Assembly (NCBI GenBank): GCA_937875885.1
Contig: CALEIO010000225.1
Coordinates: 1 to 6,554 of the forward strand
DNA from: an uncultured Clostridia bacterium
GTDB taxonomy: Bacteria > Bacillota > Clostridia > Oscillospirales > Acutalibacteraceae
DNA length: 6,554 nucleotides
Reading direction: 5' to 3'
Positions 5,342-6,554 of the stretch are shown piece by piece. Numbering within the stretch: position 1 is the first letter of the stretch; every line of letters starts with the position of its first letter. Position numbers and translations under genes: made by a program. The notes below the pieces were generated by a model, which was not told the origin of the DNA, made no database searches, and saw nothing but the letters and a program-made list of their open reading frames with translations.

Positions 5342-5738
5342 AGAAAGGATGATACCAATGAAGAGGTAAACACCTTAAAGGTTCAAAGCAAACCAAACCT
5401 TAACATCTGAGCCAAAAGAACACAAACCGATGACCACCAACCTGCCCGGTAAGCAGTAAGGTCACAAACAAAATCAAAGCTAAAACAAAACCAAAATCAG
5501 AAGCAAGGTAAAGTAAGCAAAGAACCAAAAACATTATCAGAAAACTTTAATATCCCCCACATAAGTAAATCTCACTTACGAGAACAAAAAATAATGATTG
5601 GTGCGAAGGATAAACAAAAGCCGAAAGATAATGTTCATTCAGCAGAAAGAGAGGTAGACAACGATGTTAGATAACAAGATTGAACAGAAATAACCCTTGA
5701 CCGATGCACAAAAGCAAAAGTCAAGGGTTGTTTCTTTT
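5342..5738 (+). ncRNA. Candidate plus-strand transcript with micro-ORFs only
   Basis: This stretch of about 400 bases lies between a plausible promoter and a strong terminator and has no ORF above 30 codons. The plus strand is very rich in A and poor in T. Micro-ORFs: M-I-P-M-K-R (5349-5369), whose inner ATG at 5358 follows AAAGGA; a 9-codon ORF at 5430-5459; a 26-codon ORF at 5594-5674 without a clear ribosome binding site; and MLDNKIEQK (5664-5693), which follows AGAGG by 9 bases and runs into the terminator stem. Near the 5' end AGGT/ACCT, ACCTT/AAGGT and AAGGTT/AACCTT stems are mutually exclusive. It does not match tmRNA, 6S, RNase P or SRP RNA as I know them. It could be a regulatory RNA, a peptide leader or decayed sequence. 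Confidence 0.4.
5692..5738 (+). terminator. Strong plus-strand intrinsic terminator
   Basis: AACCCTTGAC (5692-5701) pairs perfectly with GTCAAGGGTT (5720-5729) around an 18-base loop and is followed by GTTTCTTTTTTT. No conventional plus-strand gene lies upstream, so the terminator itself is evidence for an unrecognised plus-strand transcript. On the minus strand the flanking T-run is weak. Confidence 0.85.
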
Positions 5739-5739
5739 T

Positions 5740-5850
5740 TTATGCTCTTTTTGTTATCTGTTGTTATCGTAACATCCCCTCACCCACACTCATATATAAC
5801 ACCACCCCTGTAAAAACAACCCGATAAAAACATCCCTATAAACAAAAACA
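5740..5850. other. Non-coding gap with nothing recognised
   Basis: A/T-rich spacer between two terminators. I see no promoter, gene or conserved repeat that I would defend. The plus strand has a few AAAAACA words, and short minus-strand micro-ORFs of under 20 codons occur as expected by chance. Confidence 0.5.
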
Positions 5851-5882
5851 AGCGACGAATGATATCACTCGTCGCCTTTTTT
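5840..5882. terminator. Bidirectional terminator after the threonine aldolase gene
   Basis: GCGACGA (5852-5858) pairs with TCGTCGC (5869-5875). After one mismatch the inner TGATATCA is itself a palindrome. On the plus strand the stem is followed by CTTTTTT. On the minus strand it is followed by TTGTTTTTGTTTA. It sits about 30 bases past the stop of the minus-strand gene to its right and would also back up the plus-strand terminator at 5692-5738. Confidence 0.8.
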
Positions 5883-5905
5883 ATGCAGTAATATGCAGTT
5901 AATGC

Positions 5906-6554
5906 TTAAATCAGCTCAATGAGCTTCTCTACGGTTTCTTTCTTGGTTGCCCAGCTTGTTACGAAGCGGACAACAACGTGGTCTTTGTCCACTCGCTCCC
6001 ACACCTCGAAAACCGCAATCTCGCGGAGCTTCTGAAGCTGCTCGTTGGTAACAAGCACAAACTGCTGGTTTGTGGGAGAATCCACAGCCATTGTGTAGCC
6101 CTTGCTGATAAAGCCCTCTTTCAGCATCTTTGCCATATCGATGGCATTCTTTGAGAGCTTCAGGTAAAGGTCATCGGTAAACAGGGTGTCAAACTGCAGA
6201 CCTGTAACCCAGCCCTTTGCCATAAGTGCGCCGTGCTGCTTGATCTGTGCCACAAAGCAACGGGGCATATTGTTCTTTGTAAACACAACTGCTTCGCCAC
6301 AGAGTGCGCCGACCTTTGTGCCGCCAATGTAGAACACATCGCACAGGCTTGCCAGTTCTTCAATGGTCAGGTCGCAGGCAGGGCTCATCAGACCGTAACC
6401 CAGCCGGGCACCGTCCAAAAACAGCGGGATCTCGTACTCTTTACATACATCCGACAGGGCCTTTAGCTCCTCGGCGGTGTAGAGGGTGCCGTACTCGGTG
6501 GGATGGGAGATGTACACCATGCCCGGATGCACCATGTGGGGGTGGGTTTCGTCG
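5906..6554 (-). CDS. Threonine aldolase family PLP enzyme (5' end outside window)
   Basis: The last 215 residues of a fold-type I PLP enzyme of the low-specificity L-threonine aldolase / beta-eliminating lyase family, which splits L-threonine or allo-threonine to glycine and acetaldehyde. The visible part starts DETHPH at the right edge and includes ISHPTEYGTLYTAEEL (substrate loop), PLFLDGARLGYGL, whose Asp should bind the PLP ring nitrogen, and FYIGGTKVGALCGEAVVF, whose Lys is the likely Schiff-base residue. The C-terminal domain ends in VRFVTSWATKKETVEKLIELI. Family members are about 340 residues, so roughly 125 N-terminal residues lie beyond the window. The frame is intact to the stop and a terminator follows. 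Exact substrate preference (ltaE-like or another beta-eliminating activity) cannot be read from this fragment. It appears unlinked to the nad operon. Confidence 0.9.
   Translation of the reverse strand, partial: DETHPHMVHPGMVYISHPTEYGTLYTAEELKALSDVCKEYEIPLFLDGARLGYGLMSPACDLTIEELASLCDVFYIGGTKVGALCGEAVVFTKNNMPRCFVAQIKQHGALMAKGWVTGLQFDTLFTDDLYLKLSKNAIDMAKMLKEGFISKGYTMAVDSPTNQQFVLVTNEQLQKLREIAVFEVWERVDKDHVVVRFVTSWATKKETVEKLIELI

Noticed and set aside
5400..5534. Minus-strand 44-codon ORF that reads as a hydrophobic peptide
   Set aside because: It has no usable ribosome binding site, and the hydrophobic reading follows from the T-rich minus strand in this region.
5342..5738. tmRNA, 6S RNA or RNase P RNA
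   Set aside because: No tRNA-like ends, tag peptide, long self-complementary rod or conserved RNase P core is present.
5882..5899. Tandem TATGCAGT pair 10 bases apart just past the aldolase stop
   Set aside because: Only two short copies, so it may be chance. No feature depends on it.

Overview
The window looks like chromosomal DNA of an anaerobic, low-to-mid GC Firmicute, most likely a gut-type clostridium (Oscillospiraceae/Lachnospiraceae-like). The reasons are the nadA-nadB-nadC-niaR gene order, AGGAGG-type ribosome binding sites, consensus sigma-A promoters, A/T-rich gaps between genes of near-balanced GC, and a paired-hairpin intergenic repeat of a kind I associate with these bacteria. 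The species cannot be fixed from the sequence. Every convincing gene is on the minus strand.

Layout, low to high coordinate. At 1-122 there is non-coding DNA with a paired-hairpin repeat. At 123-4435 lies a complete operon for de novo NAD synthesis, read right to left: a near-consensus promoter with nested symmetric sites, nadA (quinolinate synthase), nadB (L-aspartate oxidase), nadC (quinolinate phosphoribosyltransferase), niaR (niacin-responsive repressor), an unrecognised two-TM membrane protein, and a terminator. NadB oxidises aspartate to iminoaspartate, NadA condenses it with dihydroxyacetone phosphate to quinolinate, and NadC converts that to nicotinate mononucleotide. NiaR probably closes the loop by repressing the operon when niacin is available.

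At 4464-5219 lies a small replication-type module: a 120-residue protein resembling the N-terminal winged-helix domain of phage replisome organizers (DnaD-like). Its 3' end is built of four 11-bp GTCGAC repeats, followed by a very A/T-rich, strand-asymmetric tract and a DnaA-box-like word. This arrangement resembles a lambda-type origin lying inside its initiator gene. The module has a strong promoter whose transcript would begin, within a few bases, with a terminator-like hairpin.

At 5307-5738 a divergent plus-strand promoter and a strong intrinsic terminator bracket about 400 bases of A-rich DNA that holds only micro-ORFs. This could be a non-coding RNA, a leader or decayed DNA. At 5852-6554 a terminator that could work in both directions follows the C-terminal two thirds of a PLP-dependent threonine aldolase family gene, which runs off the right edge.
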